Positions 24,953 through 33,626 of a stretch of 64,000 bases of DNA are shown here, piece after piece. Position numbers and translations under genes: made by a program. The notes below the pieces were generated by a model. The model ran no database searches and had not been told where the DNA came from. It worked only from the letters and a program-made list of their open reading frames with translations. How positions within the stretch are numbered: the first letter of the stretch is position 1; the number at the start of each line of letters is the position of its first letter. Source of the stretch: Conchiformibius sp. (GTDB lineage Bacteria > Pseudomonadota > Gammaproteobacteria > Burkholderiales > Neisseriaceae); the NCBI GenBank assembly GCA_029984035.1, contig JASBYJ010000008.1, positions 1-64,000 on the forward strand, written 5' to 3'.

Positions 24953-25818
24953 AACGCCTGCCCGAATTTCTCACCATCCAAGCGCAACTCAACCGCTCCC
25001 CCCATACGCTCACCGCCTACCAACGCGACCTAAGCGAATTGGCAGAGCTGCTGCCTGAAACCGCAGAGCCGCAAAAATCAGACATTATTGCCGCCTTCAA
25101 ACGCCTGTCGCAACGCAACCTCAGCCCCGCCACGCTAGCCCGCAAACTTTCCGCATGGCGGCAATACTGCCTCCATTTGCAACACAAGGGCTGCCTGAAA
25201 AACGACCCGTGTCTCGGCATCCAAGCCCCCAGATTACCGCAAAGACTGCCCCGCGCCCTAGACCGCGAACCACTCAACACCATGCTCGACAACAGCAGCC
25301 GGGAACAAGGCATGCTCCCGATACGCGACCGCGCAGTAGCCGAATTGCTTTACGGCAGCGGATTGCGCCTGTCCGAACTGTGCAGCCTCAATCTGGAAGA
25401 CCTGCTTTTAGAAGAAGGCTGGGTAAACGTATGCGGTAAAGGACGCAAACAACGCCAAGTTCCGCTATCCGGCAAAAGCCGGGAAGCCCTGCGCCTGTGG
25501 CTCTCCTGCCGCACAGCACCGCCCGAAGAAACCGCACTGTTCACCACCCGCCACGGCAAGCGCATCGGCAGCCGCCAAATCGCCAAACGCCTGTCCGACT
25601 GGGCGCAACGCCAAGGCAACGCCCAGCCCGTTTCGCCGCATATGCTGCGCCACAGCTTTGCCAGCCACCTGCTGCAAGCCTCCCGCGACCTGCGCGCCGT
25701 ACAAGACCTGCTCGGCCACGAAAGCCTGGCCACCACCCAAATCTATACCAAACTCGATTTCGACCACCTCTCAGGGATATACGACCAAACGCATCCCCGC
25801 GCCAAGAGAAAGAAATAA
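24934..25818 (+). CDS. xerC: Tyrosine recombinase XerC
   Basis: XerC works with XerD at dif to resolve chromosome dimers. The 294 residues have an N-terminal SAM-like core-binding domain and a catalytic domain carrying R (in GSGLRLSELCSL), the lysine region GKGRKQRQVPL, HMLRHSFASHLL, LLGHESLATTQIYT with the final tyrosine. The ending FDHLSGIYDQTHPRAKRKK is of the XerC rather than XerD kind. The start lies inside the dinB end, so the two are probably translated together. Confidence 0.93.
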   Translation: MPHPFLERLPEFLTIQAQLNRSPHTLTAYQRDLSELAELLPETAEPQKSDIIAAFKRLSQRNLSPATLARKLSAWRQYCLHLQHKGCLKNDPCLGIQAPRLPQRLPRALDREPLNTMLDNSSREQGMLPIRDRAVAELLYGSGLRLSELCSLNLEDLLLEEGWVNVCGKGRKQRQVPLSGKSREALRLWLSCRTAPPEETALFTTRHGKRIGSRQIAKRLSDWAQRQGNAQPVSPHMLRHSFASHLLQASRDLRAVQDLLGHESLATTQIYTKLDFDHLSGIYDQTHPRAKRKK

Positions 25819-26046
25819 CGGCGCAGCGGGGCGTTTGAAGTAAAGGCAACGATTAGCCCGCAGAAAAATAATCCGTTCTATAAACCGCTTCCATAACCCA
25901 CACCGGCTCTTTCAGGCTGCCTGAAAAAACAAAAACCGCATCCCTTTCCAATCCCATTAACCCTTCAAAAGCAACACAGCCGCAAAGCCGTTTTTCTATA
26001 CGGCCATGCGGTTTCATATATTGCCCAAGCAAAAATATATATCCTC

Positions 26047-26085
26047 CAAAAAACTTTCAGGCAGCCCCAAAGGCTGCCTGAAAGC
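26047..26085 (-). terminator. Terminator of the acyltransferase gene
   Basis: On the minus strand, facing uptake sequences form a 14-bp stem (GCTTTCAGGCAGCC with GGCTGCCTGAAAGT) followed by six T. It lies about 20 bases after the stop. Confidence 0.85.
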
Positions 26086-26106
26086 ACAATCGACAGAGTA
26101 ACGAAA

Positions 26107-26775
26107 TCAGGTTGCGGGTACAGGCAAACGTTTGCCCTCGGGTGCCAAGACCAACATGGCATCACGGGTACGCTGTAGAAATTCGTCTTTGCTTTCGCCC
26201 GGTAGAAGCTGCATCGGACTGCCGATTTGTACATCGCAGCTAATCGGCACGGGTACCAATTTCCCCTTAGGCAACACGCGGTTGATATTGTCTATCCAAA
26301 TCGGTACGAACTGCACATCGGGATTTTCACGCGCCAAATGGTAAATACCGCTTTTAAACGGCAGAAGCAGAGTTCCGTCATCGGTATTGCGCGTTCCTTC
26401 GGGGAAAATAATCAGCGAAGAACCCTGCTTTAAAGCAGCGGTCATTTGGTCGGTAACGGCACGCGGGTCGCCACCGTCCCTGCGTATCGTCAAGCCGTTA
26501 AACACATTGTTGATAATAAAACTTTTAAACCGGTTTTCCAGCCAATAATCCGCACCCGCCACAGGGCGTGCGGCTTTGCGCCAAAGTTTGGGAAGGGAAA
26601 TCCACACCAAAACGAAATCGCCATGACTGGCATGGTTGGCAAAATATACTTTCTTTTCAGGCGAAAACGCCAACTCGCTTTCGCTTTTCGGACGCACGCC
26701 GGTCAGGAAGGAAACAAACAGATACAAACCTTGGTCAATCAGCCATGCGGCAAAACGGTGAAGAAATTGATTCAT
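26107..26775 (-). CDS. 1-acyl-sn-glycerol-3-phosphate acyltransferase-like protein (PlsC family)
   Basis: A 222-residue acyltransferase with the family's two key boxes: block I NHASHGD near residue 47 (the NHx4D pattern) and block III FPEGTRN near residue 124. It has one hydrophobic N-terminal segment. Such enzymes acylate lysophosphatidic acid or related lipids at the inner membrane. Neisseriaceae hold more than one such enzyme, so I leave the symbol blank. The gene is alone on its strand and marks the last core gene before the low-GC island. Confidence 0.87.
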   Translation of the reverse strand: MNQFLHRFAAWLIDQGLYLFVSFLTGVRPKSESELAFSPEKKVYFANHASHGDFVLVWISLPKLWRKAARPVAGADYWLENRFKSFIINNVFNGLTIRRDGGDPRAVTDQMTAALKQGSSLIIFPEGTRNTDDGTLLLPFKSGIYHLARENPDVQFVPIWIDNINRVLPKGKLVPVPISCDVQIGSPMQLLPGESKDEFLQRTRDAMLVLAPEGKRLPVPAT

Positions 26776-26945
26776 GTTTTCAGGCAGCCGTTGTTATAGG
26801 AAAGCGTGGATTTTAGCCCAATCTGTCCAATCCGTTCATAATTTGTGCAATACCCCCGCGATATAATCTCTACCGCCTTGCGCTTTGTACGGCAGTCAAA
26901 TTCGAACCATCCAAACCTGCTTTGTGCGAAAACCGGTGCCGCCTT

Positions 26946-27530
26946 ATGAAAAATATCTGCATTTTATCTTTCATGTCTTTTGAACTTAGCAGCCTGCTCT
27001 CCAAAAAACAGACATCCCAAAACGAAAATATCCATCAAACAACCCGCACATACGATATCCAATCAGAAGCATCAGACCAAAAGCTGACCGTTTCGCTGCC
27101 TGATTGCGTTATTGGCGGTATTTCGGATATACCACAAAAATATTCCGAACAAAATAACCGTCTTATCAATGCTATATGAATGTATGTGGCCGCTTAGCTT
27201 TCTCCGACCCAGAATTCTCTATAAAACTTGAATGTTCTGATGTGCAAAGCAGTCTAGGAGAAAAGATTTATAAGATTCCTCCATTGGATGCACATCCTTA
27301 AATCCGATCCGTTGGAGTATATGTTGTATGAAGAAAAATCGATGGGAGCTGTTTTTGTAGATGCTAAAAACCATATGGATTTATATACAGTATTTCCGTA
27401 TCGAGATAGTGTTTTTATCGACAATCACTTTCCCAATAACCATAGGCCGTTACCAATTGATTTTACGAGATATCAGGAAAATAATAAAAATAACTCATTC
27501 CGCTATCATTTTTCAATTGAAACTTTTTAA
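26946..27530 (+). pseudogene. Broken gene of unknown function
   Basis: Three frames join into one protein-like reading. Part one, 26946-27177, starts MKNICILSFMSFELSSLL, a possible signal or membrane segment. Part two, about 27177-27299, reads NVCGRLAFSDPEFSIKLEC. Part three, about 27290-27530, ends DFTRYQENNKNNSFRYHFS. At least two frameshifts separate them. I do not recognise the family. Codon use is AT-rich, unlike the acyltransferase before it, and marks the left end of the accessory island. Confidence 0.45.
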
Positions 27531-27556
27531 AAGGTGAATACAGACTGAAATACATA

Positions 27557-27958
27557 GTGTTTGCCACCGCGAAAAATCCATCCCAGTTTACCGAAAGATT
27601 AAGGAATTTGATAGAGGAGAATCAAAATGTTTTAGAACATCCTGAAGTCATAGCAGAATTTGTCGGACACAATGAGCAAATCGCCCGTTTTTTGAAAACC
27701 GGCAAACGGTTCCATCATCCTGCATCATACCATCAGATTTCATCAATCACGGCAGAGATGAAAAATATTAATCATTAAATACAAAATCTTAGTATAAATA
27801 TTACACGCATCGCAAGCGCAGATAACGGCCTGATGCCGGATTCCGTCCGTCATAGCATTCCGTATCCGTTAAGCCGACAAATCAGCCCTTCATTTTCCGT
27901 TCATAAAAAAGCAAGGTTCGGCGTTTTCTACGTAAATATCGAAATTATCAAAGAATAA
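27557..27958 (+). pseudogene. Gene remnant of unknown function
   Basis: One frame from 27557 to 27958 is broken by a single in-frame stop at 27776. Before it the reading includes FTERLRNLIEENQNVLEHPE and FVGHNEQIARFLKTGKRF; after it, ADNGLMPDSVRHSIPYPLSR and FGVFYVNIEIIKE. No ATG is present at the 5' end, so it looks like a truncated gene with a nonsense change. Family not recognised. Confidence 0.4.
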
Positions 27959-28159
27959 AATTCTCCGTTCACTCAAGCAGATTGAGCTGTTGTTTGCTAT
28001 CAAGGTTTACAGCGGAATTTTTTACAATTCAATTGAAACATTTTTGCGGTTATTAAAACTTCAAATAAACTTGTTTCTTTTAGTCAAGGGAAACTTTATA
28101 ATACAAAGTTTCAATAACAGTAAACCTGTTTCAATATACGAAAAAATCAAAGTAAATCA

Positions 28160-28869
28160 TTGCCTATTCCAAAAGCTGACATTGTTATAGCCAATGTTGT
28201 TACCCGTTCAGCCCAATCTTTGTCGTTAGCGGAAAAACGCATTTTGATGTATGGCATTTAAAGTCTGAAAGGGGTGAATGCCAGGATTAAAATTACAGCT
28301 GCCGAATATGCGGAATTTTATGATATAAGCCTTGATACGGCTTATTCTCAGCTTAAATTAGCTGTTGAGAATATTTTGAACGCTATCTGCAATTTCAGGT
28401 TTGGGAAGGCAAAAAAGAAGGCGTTGAGCGTATCCGCTGGGTTGGCGGTTATCGTTATTTTGACAAAGAAGGTTACGTTTCTTTTAGTTTTAGCAATGAG
28501 ATTTTTCCATATCTTTTTGAACTTCAATGATATTTTACAGACCACCAACTCAAACAGGCAGCAGCACTACACTCTATTCATTCTTGGCGGCTGTTGGAAC
28601 TGTTTGAGCAAATGAAAGATAAAACAGATGTCTCAGGCTGGCTTTCTATGCCTATTGAAGAGTTTTGGCACGCTATGGAAGCAACTGAAAGCTATAAATC
28701 AAACTTTCAACTATTGCGAAAAAGGGTTATTGAACCTGCGATTAAAGAATTAACCGAAAAAGATGACTAGTTGATTGAGTGGGAAACCAGAAAACATGGA
28801 CGCAAAGTGGCTACGCTGCTGTTTAAATTCCAGCGCAACCCACAAGGCAGTCTGTTTTCAGGGGTTTAA
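28160..28869 (+). pseudogene. Plasmid replication initiator relic (Rep_3 type)
   Basis: The decayed frame reads like an initiator of the Rep_3/RepB superfamily. It opens near 28160 (TTG) with PKADIVIANVVTRSAQSLSL and AEKRILMYGI, and continues ITAAEYAEFYDISLDTAYSQ. It then shifts frame near 28380 into VERIRWVGGYRYFDKEGYVS, and later SWRLLELFEQMKDKTDVSGW and YKSNFQLLRKRVIEPAIKEL. Stops interrupt it near 28259, 28530 and 28768. The winged-helix pair (residues about 1-220) typical of iteron-binding initiators is recognisable, but the gene cannot work as it stands. It suggests a plasmid once sat here. Confidence 0.72.
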
Positions 28870-29283
28870 GCACCGCATCAAGGAGTGTTTTATAATTAGA
28901 AATTCCGCCATCAGGCGGAAAACGGTGGGCGGGGACAGCAAAAATCCCCGCGGGAACGGGGATTGATGCGTAAGCTCTTCGCTTGTGTGATTAACCTCAC
29001 TCATGGAGTTGTAGCATGAAGCTAAAAACCTACTCATCAGGGGAAATAAGCTGCTGCTGACACTGAAAGTAAATCACGGTTTTATTTTAGCTGTGGTTTT
29101 ACTGTTCAGTCAATCTAGCAGCTAACCCACCACAATCAAAAAACGAAAGTTTCCGCCTGTCAGTAATGGGGGGCGGTTTTTACCGAATTCCGCTTTTCAA
29201 ATTCCAGCACAAAAGTATTTTTAACGAATTATTTAATTTATAATTCTGCTACAATTTAAGTTCATAAATAGAATGAGAAATTC
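28870..29283. other. Region between rep relic and mafA
   Basis: About 410 bases with two strong small hairpins (TCCGCCATCAGGCGGA near 28902 and ATCCCCGCGGGAACGGGGAT near 28944) and the small ORF pair listed separately. GAATGAGAAATTC before 29284 carries the mafA ribosome-binding site. Confidence 0.5.
28966..29125 (+). other. Coupled small ORFs with a hydrophobic, frameshifted peptide
   Basis: A 17-codon ORF (28966-29019, MRKLFACVINLTHGVVA) overlaps by GCATGA the start of a second ORF at 29016 (MKLKTYSSGE), which soon stops. The next frame continues GNKLLLTLKVNHGFILAVV and ends near 29125 with LLFSQSSS, a membrane-type peptide. If one base were restored it would be a short hydrophobic peptide of about 35 residues translated from a coupled leader ORF, as in some plasmid type I toxins. 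Function unproven. Confidence 0.3.
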
Positions 29284-30243
29284 ATGCAAGTACGACAGCT
29301 GATACCTGTACTTTTTTCAGTTTTGATTTTATCTGCCTGTGGTACCCTGACAGGGATTCCATCACATGGCGGCGGTAAACGTTTTGCCATAGAACAAGAA
29401 CTCGTAGCCGCATCTGCACGCGCAGCAGTCAAAGATATGGATTTGCAGGCCCTGCAAGGGCGGAAGGTTGCGTTATACATCGCAACAATGGGGGACCAAG
29501 GTGCAGGGACGATTAACGGAGGACGTTATTCCATTGATGCCCTTATTCGCGGCGAGTACACCAATAGTCCCTCAAGCCGTACTGACTATGCTTATCCGCG
29601 CTACGAAACTACTGCAGAAACCGTTTCAGGAGGTTTAGCGGGTTTGACGACTTCTTTATCGACATTAAATGCACCTGCGTCTTCACGTACCAAAGCAGAC
29701 GGTAGCGGCAGCCGAAGCAGTTTGGGGTTGAATATGGGAGCAATGGGTGATTACAGAAATGAAACCCTGACAACCAATCCCCGTGATGCTGCTTTCCTCT
29801 CCCATTTAGTACAAACCGTATTTTTCCTGCGCGGTATCGATGTAGTTCCCCCTGCCTTAGCCGATACCGATGTGTTTATCAACATTGATGTGTTCGGCAC
29901 TATTCGAAGCCGCACCGAGATGCATATTTACAATGCAGAGACGCTTCGGGCGCAAACCAAACTGGAATATTTTGCAGTAGACCGAAACAGTAAATCTCTG
30001 CTTATAAAACCTAAAAACAATGCTTTTGAAGCAGCCTATAAAGAAAACTATACCTTGTGGATGGGGCCGTACAGAATACACAAAGGTGTTCAGGAAACCG
30101 ATGGTCTGTTGGTCGATTTCTCCGATATCAAACCATACGGAAATAAAACCGGCAGTACGCCTCCTGTTGTGAGAGAAGACGGAAACGATACCGGTTCTTT
30201 AGACGATGAGGTGATACGGAAACGCCAACAGGAACAACATTAG
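29284..30243 (+). CDS. mafA: MafA, lipoprotein of the maf (multiple adhesin family) locus
   Basis: This 319-residue protein has a lipoprotein signal peptide (lipobox LSAC, cysteine 19) and the MafA body, with GTLTGIPSHGGGKRFAIEQE, NGGRYSIDALIRGEYTNSP and MGDYRNETLTTNPRDAAFLS. MafA proteins are outer-membrane-associated glycolipid-binding adhesins in pathogenic Neisseria, and they sit directly before mafB toxin genes, as here (81 bases). The gene is intact and AT-richer than the core genes. It is probably co-transcribed with mafB. Confidence 0.93.
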   Translation: MQVRQLIPVLFSVLILSACGTLTGIPSHGGGKRFAIEQELVAASARAAVKDMDLQALQGRKVALYIATMGDQGAGTINGGRYSIDALIRGEYTNSPSSRTDYAYPRYETTAETVSGGLAGLTTSLSTLNAPASSRTKADGSGSRSSLGLNMGAMGDYRNETLTTNPRDAAFLSHLVQTVFFLRGIDVVPPALADTDVFINIDVFGTIRSRTEMHIYNAETLRAQTKLEYFAVDRNSKSLLIKPKNNAFEAAYKENYTLWMGPYRIHKGVQETDGLLVDFSDIKPYGNKTGSTPPVVREDGNDTGSLDDEVIRKRQQEQH

Positions 30244-30324
30244 GGTTTCAGGCTGCCTGTGTATAGGCAGCCTGATTACCTATTTAACCAATCGGTATCT
30301 AGATTAAACCGTTAAGGAACAGCG

Positions 30325-31896
30325 ATGAAACAGCTCATTAAAAAATCCGTTGTTGTGTTTGCTGCCGCAATAGCCCTGTTGCAGATACCCTTTGCTTTTG
30401 CACAGGATTTGGACGCACGTTTGCGCGATGATATGCAGGCAAAACACTATGAGCCGGGTGGAAAATACCATCTGTTCGGCGGCGGTCGCGGTAGCGTTAC
30501 GAATAAAGTTTATGCCGTTCACACATTCGGAGCTACTGCTGTCGGTCCTGTTCTGCCTATCACTCACGAACGGACGGGATTTGAAGGGGTTATCGGTTAT
30601 GAAACCCATTTTTCAGGGCACGGACATGAAGTACATGCACCTTTTAATCACCATGCTTCAAGAAGTCTTACGGATTTCAGCGGTGGCGTAAACGGTGGAT
30701 TTACCGTTTACGAACTCCATCGAACGGGGTCTCAAATCCATCCAGCTGACGGCTATGACGGGCCTCAGGGAGGCGGCTATCCCGAACCGCAAGGTGCACG
30801 CGACATTTATAGCTACTATGTAAAAGGCACGGCCACTAAAACCAAGCTCAACGTTGTACCACAGGCACCGTTTTCTGAAAGATGGCAGAAAGAAAATGCT
30901 GAAGCAGTGTCAGACTTCGCCAATCGTGCTGATGAGGCAGGAAAACTGATATGGGATAACGACCCCAATAAAAACTGGTGGGGCAACCGTATGGATGATG
31001 TGCGCGGTATCATCCAAGGTGCGGCCAACCCGTTTGTTACCGGTTTACAAGGATTGGGCGTTGGAGCGGCTACCGACAGCGTGGTTACACCCGTTACAGA
31101 TGCCTCCGCCCAGAGTACTTTGCAGGGTATTCATGCACTCGGGAAGTTAAGTACCAAAGCGCAACTTGCTGCTGCAACGGCATTGCAGGACAGTGCATTT
31201 GCAGTTAAAGACAGTATCCATTCTGCGAAACAATGGGCGGATGCCAATCCGAACATTGCAGCTACTGCCCAAACAGTTCTTGTGGGAGCGGAAGCTATAG
31301 GTACGGTTTGGGGTGGGAAGAAAGTAGAACTTAATCCGACTAAATGGGATTGGGTTAAAAATACTGATTATGAAACACCTGCTGTCCGCCCTATGCAGAC
31401 TTTGAATGAGGAAATAGCTGGGGAAAATAAGCCGGTAGCAGTAACGAATACTAGTATTGATAATGAGATTGATGCATTAAGTAGAATCGCACAAAACCAA
31501 GCAAATATAAAAAATACCGCTGCAAACTCACTCAACCCAGCAAACTATCCAAGTCTATTGCCTGAAAGAGATAAACAGCATATTTTGTATGGCGATAGTA
31601 GTGGTGGTGGTCATATGTACCCAGGTAAACCAGGAAAAACCACATATCCAAAACATTGGTCAGGAGATAAGATAGCATATGAAGTAAGTGATATTGTTAC
31701 ATCTCCAACTACACAATGGTATGCACAAACAGGGACGGGTGGTCAATACACAAATAGTGGTAAACCTGCTAGATGGGTTTCATTTGAAACTCGTGATGGT
31801 ATTCGTATTAGAACGGTTTATGAACCTGCTACTGGGAGAGTAGTAACTGCTTTCCCAGATAATTCACAACAATCAAATTTACGACCTATTAAATAG
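30325..31896 (+). CDS. mafB: MafB secreted polymorphic toxin with EndoU nuclease C-terminus
   Basis: The 523-residue protein has a Sec signal peptide (residues 1-26, cut after PFAFA) and the conserved MafB N-terminal domain (DUF1020 type: HYEPGGKYHLFGG, GYETHFSGHGHE, SQIHPADGYDGPQGG; residues about 27-370). The variable C-terminal toxin begins after about residue 375. That end has the EndoU pattern: QHILYGD with His419, GGGHMYPG with His430, YPKHWSGDKI, TQWYAQTG, and RIRTVYEPATGRVVTAFP. EndoU-type MafB is known from meningococcal maf islands as an RNase. A mafI-type immunity gene follows 13 bases on. The segment coding residues about 175-367 is repeated in two silent copies downstream. Confidence 0.93.
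   Translation: MKQLIKKSVVVFAAAIALLQIPFAFAQDLDARLRDDMQAKHYEPGGKYHLFGGGRGSVTNKVYAVHTFGATAVGPVLPITHERTGFEGVIGYETHFSGHGHEVHAPFNHHASRSLTDFSGGVNGGFTVYELHRTGSQIHPADGYDGPQGGGYPEPQGARDIYSYYVKGTATKTKLNVVPQAPFSERWQKENAEAVSDFANRADEAGKLIWDNDPNKNWWGNRMDDVRGIIQGAANPFVTGLQGLGVGAATDSVVTPVTDASAQSTLQGIHALGKLSTKAQLAAATALQDSAFAVKDSIHSAKQWADANPNIAATAQTVLVGAEAIGTVWGGKKVELNPTKWDWVKNTDYETPAVRPMQTLNEEIAGENKPVAVTNTSIDNEIDALSRIAQNQANIKNTAANSLNPANYPSLLPERDKQHILYGDSSGGGHMYPGKPGKTTYPKHWSGDKIAYEVSDIVTSPTTQWYAQTGTGGQYTNSGKPARWVSFETRDGIRIRTVYEPATGRVVTAFPDNSQQSNLRPIK
30850..31425 (+). repeat. mafB constant-region repeat, copy 1 (in the intact gene)
   Basis: About 500-575 bases encoding residues around 176-367 of MafB (from FSERWQ through NKNWWGNRMDDVRGI to RPMQTL) recur near-identically at 33651-34155 and 37066-37650. 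After each copy the C-terminal coding sequence differs. This is the layout that allows homologous recombination to exchange the toxin domain. Confidence 0.85.
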
Positions 31897-31909
31897 TAAG
31901 ATAAAACGA

Positions 31910-32194
31910 ATGGCTTTACCAAACAAACAAACAACTTCTAAAATTTGCCTAATGCTTACCGAGTTAGGAAATACTTTAAAAGGACGATTACCCAGTAGTA
32001 TGGTAGAGTTTGCACTAAACTATATCCAGTATAATGAATTTGGGTTAGCATTTGAAACATTATGTGATTACATAGATGAATTTAATGTAAAAATTACCAA
32101 TGATGAATATCAAAGTATTTTGTATATAGCAAACTTAACTGATTACAATGACTCATATAATAGAGTGAAAAATTTACATTCTCATGTAATCTGA
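31910..32194 (+). CDS. mafI: MafI-family immunity protein
   Basis: The 94-residue acidic protein has the MafI pattern: CLMLTELGNTLKGRLP, then VEFALNYIQYNEFGLAFETL and CDYIDEF. MafI proteins bind and block their cognate MafB toxin in the cytoplasm. Its place 13 bases after the EndoU-type mafB makes it the cognate immunity gene. The 5' end holds three CAAA units right after the start; the two copies of this 5' end found downstream have one unit and are out of frame. Confidence 0.87.
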   Translation: MALPNKQTTSKICLMLTELGNTLKGRLPSSMVEFALNYIQYNEFGLAFETLCDYIDEFNVKITNDEYQSILYIANLTDYNDSYNRVKNLHSHVI

Positions 32195-32282
32195 CTACGC
32201 AAGCTAGGTAGGGTGTGTACTTGTTGATTTTCAGGCTGCCTGAAAACCGCATACAAAAACAGCAGCCCGAAAGCTAAATGGC

Positions 32283-32325
32283 ATAAGCCACCTATTTTAA
32301 ACCTACCACGCAATACCTAACATGC
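32283..32325 (-). pseudogene. Fragment of the mobilisation gene 3' end
   Basis: Read on the minus strand this stretch ends RYCVVGLK-stop, matching RYCVADLK-stop at the end of the mob accessory gene at 39652. The nucleotide match covers about 40 bases including the stop and the bases after it. It is a displaced scrap of the mob module inside the toxin cassette array. Confidence 0.55.
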
Positions 32326-32353
32326 CACACCTAGAAATTAACAAGGAACGTAA

Positions 32354-32755
32354 ATGGCTATTTATGACTTAAATGAAATAGTGACCCGTGCTGCATTAGG
32401 TATGTATAAAGGTAAATGGCAAAACATGGATTTTGAACAAGTTCTACAAGATATTGTTCAGGAAACAGATTTTACATATTCTTGGGAAAATGGGGAAAAT
32501 TGGGCTATTTTCTATCTAAAAGAAAAGTCTATTGGTATGTTATGCAAACAGATACCTTTCGCTATTATGGAGAATGAAAAATTATCACAGAAAATATACA
32601 AAGAACACTCTTGGATACTAACTCAACAAGTCTATCATTTTGATACAGATAAAATTTTATTAAACAAATATGTATGCAAATTAACTATTGAACGAATGAG
32701 TGCAATCAGCCAAGAACCTATATCTTTACAAGATCTTTATGTATCTACTGTGTAG
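32354..32755 (+). CDS. Hypothetical protein, possible orphan immunity protein
   Basis: An intact 133-residue AT-rich gene with AAGGAACG before its ATG. No signal peptide or membrane span is visible; the protein contains WENGENWAIFYLKEKSIGML and an acidic overall composition typical of immunity proteins. I do not recognise a family. It lies among toxin/immunity cassettes with no toxin tail directly upstream, so the immunity role is inferred from position only. Confidence 0.5.
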   Translation: MAIYDLNEIVTRAALGMYKGKWQNMDFEQVLQDIVQETDFTYSWENGENWAIFYLKEKSIGMLCKQIPFAIMENEKLSQKIYKEHSWILTQQVYHFDTDKILLNKYVCKLTIERMSAISQEPISLQDLYVSTV

Positions 32756-32810
32756 ATGTACATAGTGGGAACTTGCTGCCTACCTTTTTTCAGGTAGTCT
32801 AGAAAAGACA

Positions 32811-32903
32811 GCTGTCTCCAAATCATTTCGTGGAATAGTTATTCGAGATAAAAATTCTGATGATGTAGGTACAACATTAGACCAACATCAGGTAGAAAAT
32901 ACT
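32811..32903 (+). pseudogene. Toxin C-terminal relic (CdiA/FhaB-like tail)
   Basis: About 30 codons reading SKSFRGIVIRDKNSDDVGTT resemble the better-kept tail at 33181-33333 (ETVVIRNPKDPDVGTAF). Such endings are common on large secreted contact-dependent toxins. Only the end is present and it runs in frame into the next immunity-like ORF. Confidence 0.4.
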
Positions 32904-33137
32904 ATGATAGCTTATAGGAAAATAGTTATGGATATATTGTCTATCAATAACCAAAATTCGACTATATCATTAAATCAAGATGAAGTTTTTGTGTTACGAT
33001 CCATCTTGAATGAGATATATGCGGGCATATGTGTAGATGCCAGAGAGTTTGAAAATGTCTCTGGTGTGAGAAAACATGAAGTAGATAATTTACAGCAATA
33101 TTTTATTGAAATTTATGAAAAAATGATACGGCTTTGA
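32904..33137 (+). CDS. Small immunity-like protein
   Basis: The frame gives 77 residues; the second ATG at 32928 is the likelier start (about 69 residues). The core STISLNQDEVFVLRSILNEI followed by YAGICVDAREF recurs in the next cassette (33346). Short proteins with a FLNNALNEV-type helix are often found after contact-dependent toxin tails, which fits the toxin relic just upstream. Immunity role inferred. Confidence 0.5.
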   Translation: MIAYRKIVMDILSINNQNSTISLNQDEVFVLRSILNEIYAGICVDAREFENVSGVRKHEVDNLQQYFIEIYEKMIRL

Positions 33138-33180
33138 TTCGCTGGGGTATGCCTGTAGTTAATTTTGGTAAACCAATTGG

Positions 33181-33333
33181 TGGGGATGCCTCATCAAATT
33201 ATCCAATGGGCGTAGTGCATATTGGGACGATAAGTCTGAAACGGTTGTAATTAGAAATCCCAAAGATCCAGATGTTGGGACAGCATTTAGACCACAAACA
33301 GGTAAACAGTATTTTGATGACAAATTAAAATAA
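33181..33333 (+). pseudogene. Toxin C-terminal relic (CdiA/FhaB-like tail)
   Basis: An open frame without a start reads KLSNGRSAYWDDKSETVVIR, then NPKDPDVGTAFRPQTGKQYF, and ends DDKLK at 33333. This ending (NGRxAYWD...VVIRxP...GGTxFxP) is of the type found at the very end of CdiA/FhaB-like secreted toxins. The N-terminal carrier is missing. A further piece of the same domain may lie at 36805-36860 (SQADFARHIENVVAN). Confidence 0.55.
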
Positions 33334-33345
33334 AAGGAATTATTC

Positions 33346-33553
33346 ATGAAATTGAATGATTTTGAAGGAAATTTAGTTAAAATTAGTATCAGTAAAGATG
33401 AGTTGTATATTATTCAAGCAATCCTAGGAGAAATTTATTCAGGCGTATGTGTGGATTATAGAGATTTTGACATAATTCATGGTGTTGAAAAAATAAAGTT
33501 CTTTTTTAGATAAAGAACTTAAAAAAATATATGGTACTTGGGATAAATTTTAG
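33346..33553 (+). pseudogene. Immunity-like gene with a frameshift in a T6 tract
   Basis: Starts MKLNDFEGNLVKISISKDEL, then YIIQAILGEIYSGVCVDYRDF, similar to the protein at 32904. The frame stops at 33512 (FFFR-stop). Removing one T from the run at 33502-33507 restores LDKELKKIYGTWDKF and a stop at 33553. So the gene is off by one base in a homopolymer, either a mutation or a phase-variable state (or an assembly error). Confidence 0.5.
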
Positions 33554-33626
33554 CTAGGTAGGGTGGGCACTCGTTACCCACCTTTTGCCGTATATTAAAA
33601 ATCCTTTTCAGGCTGCCTGAAACCGG

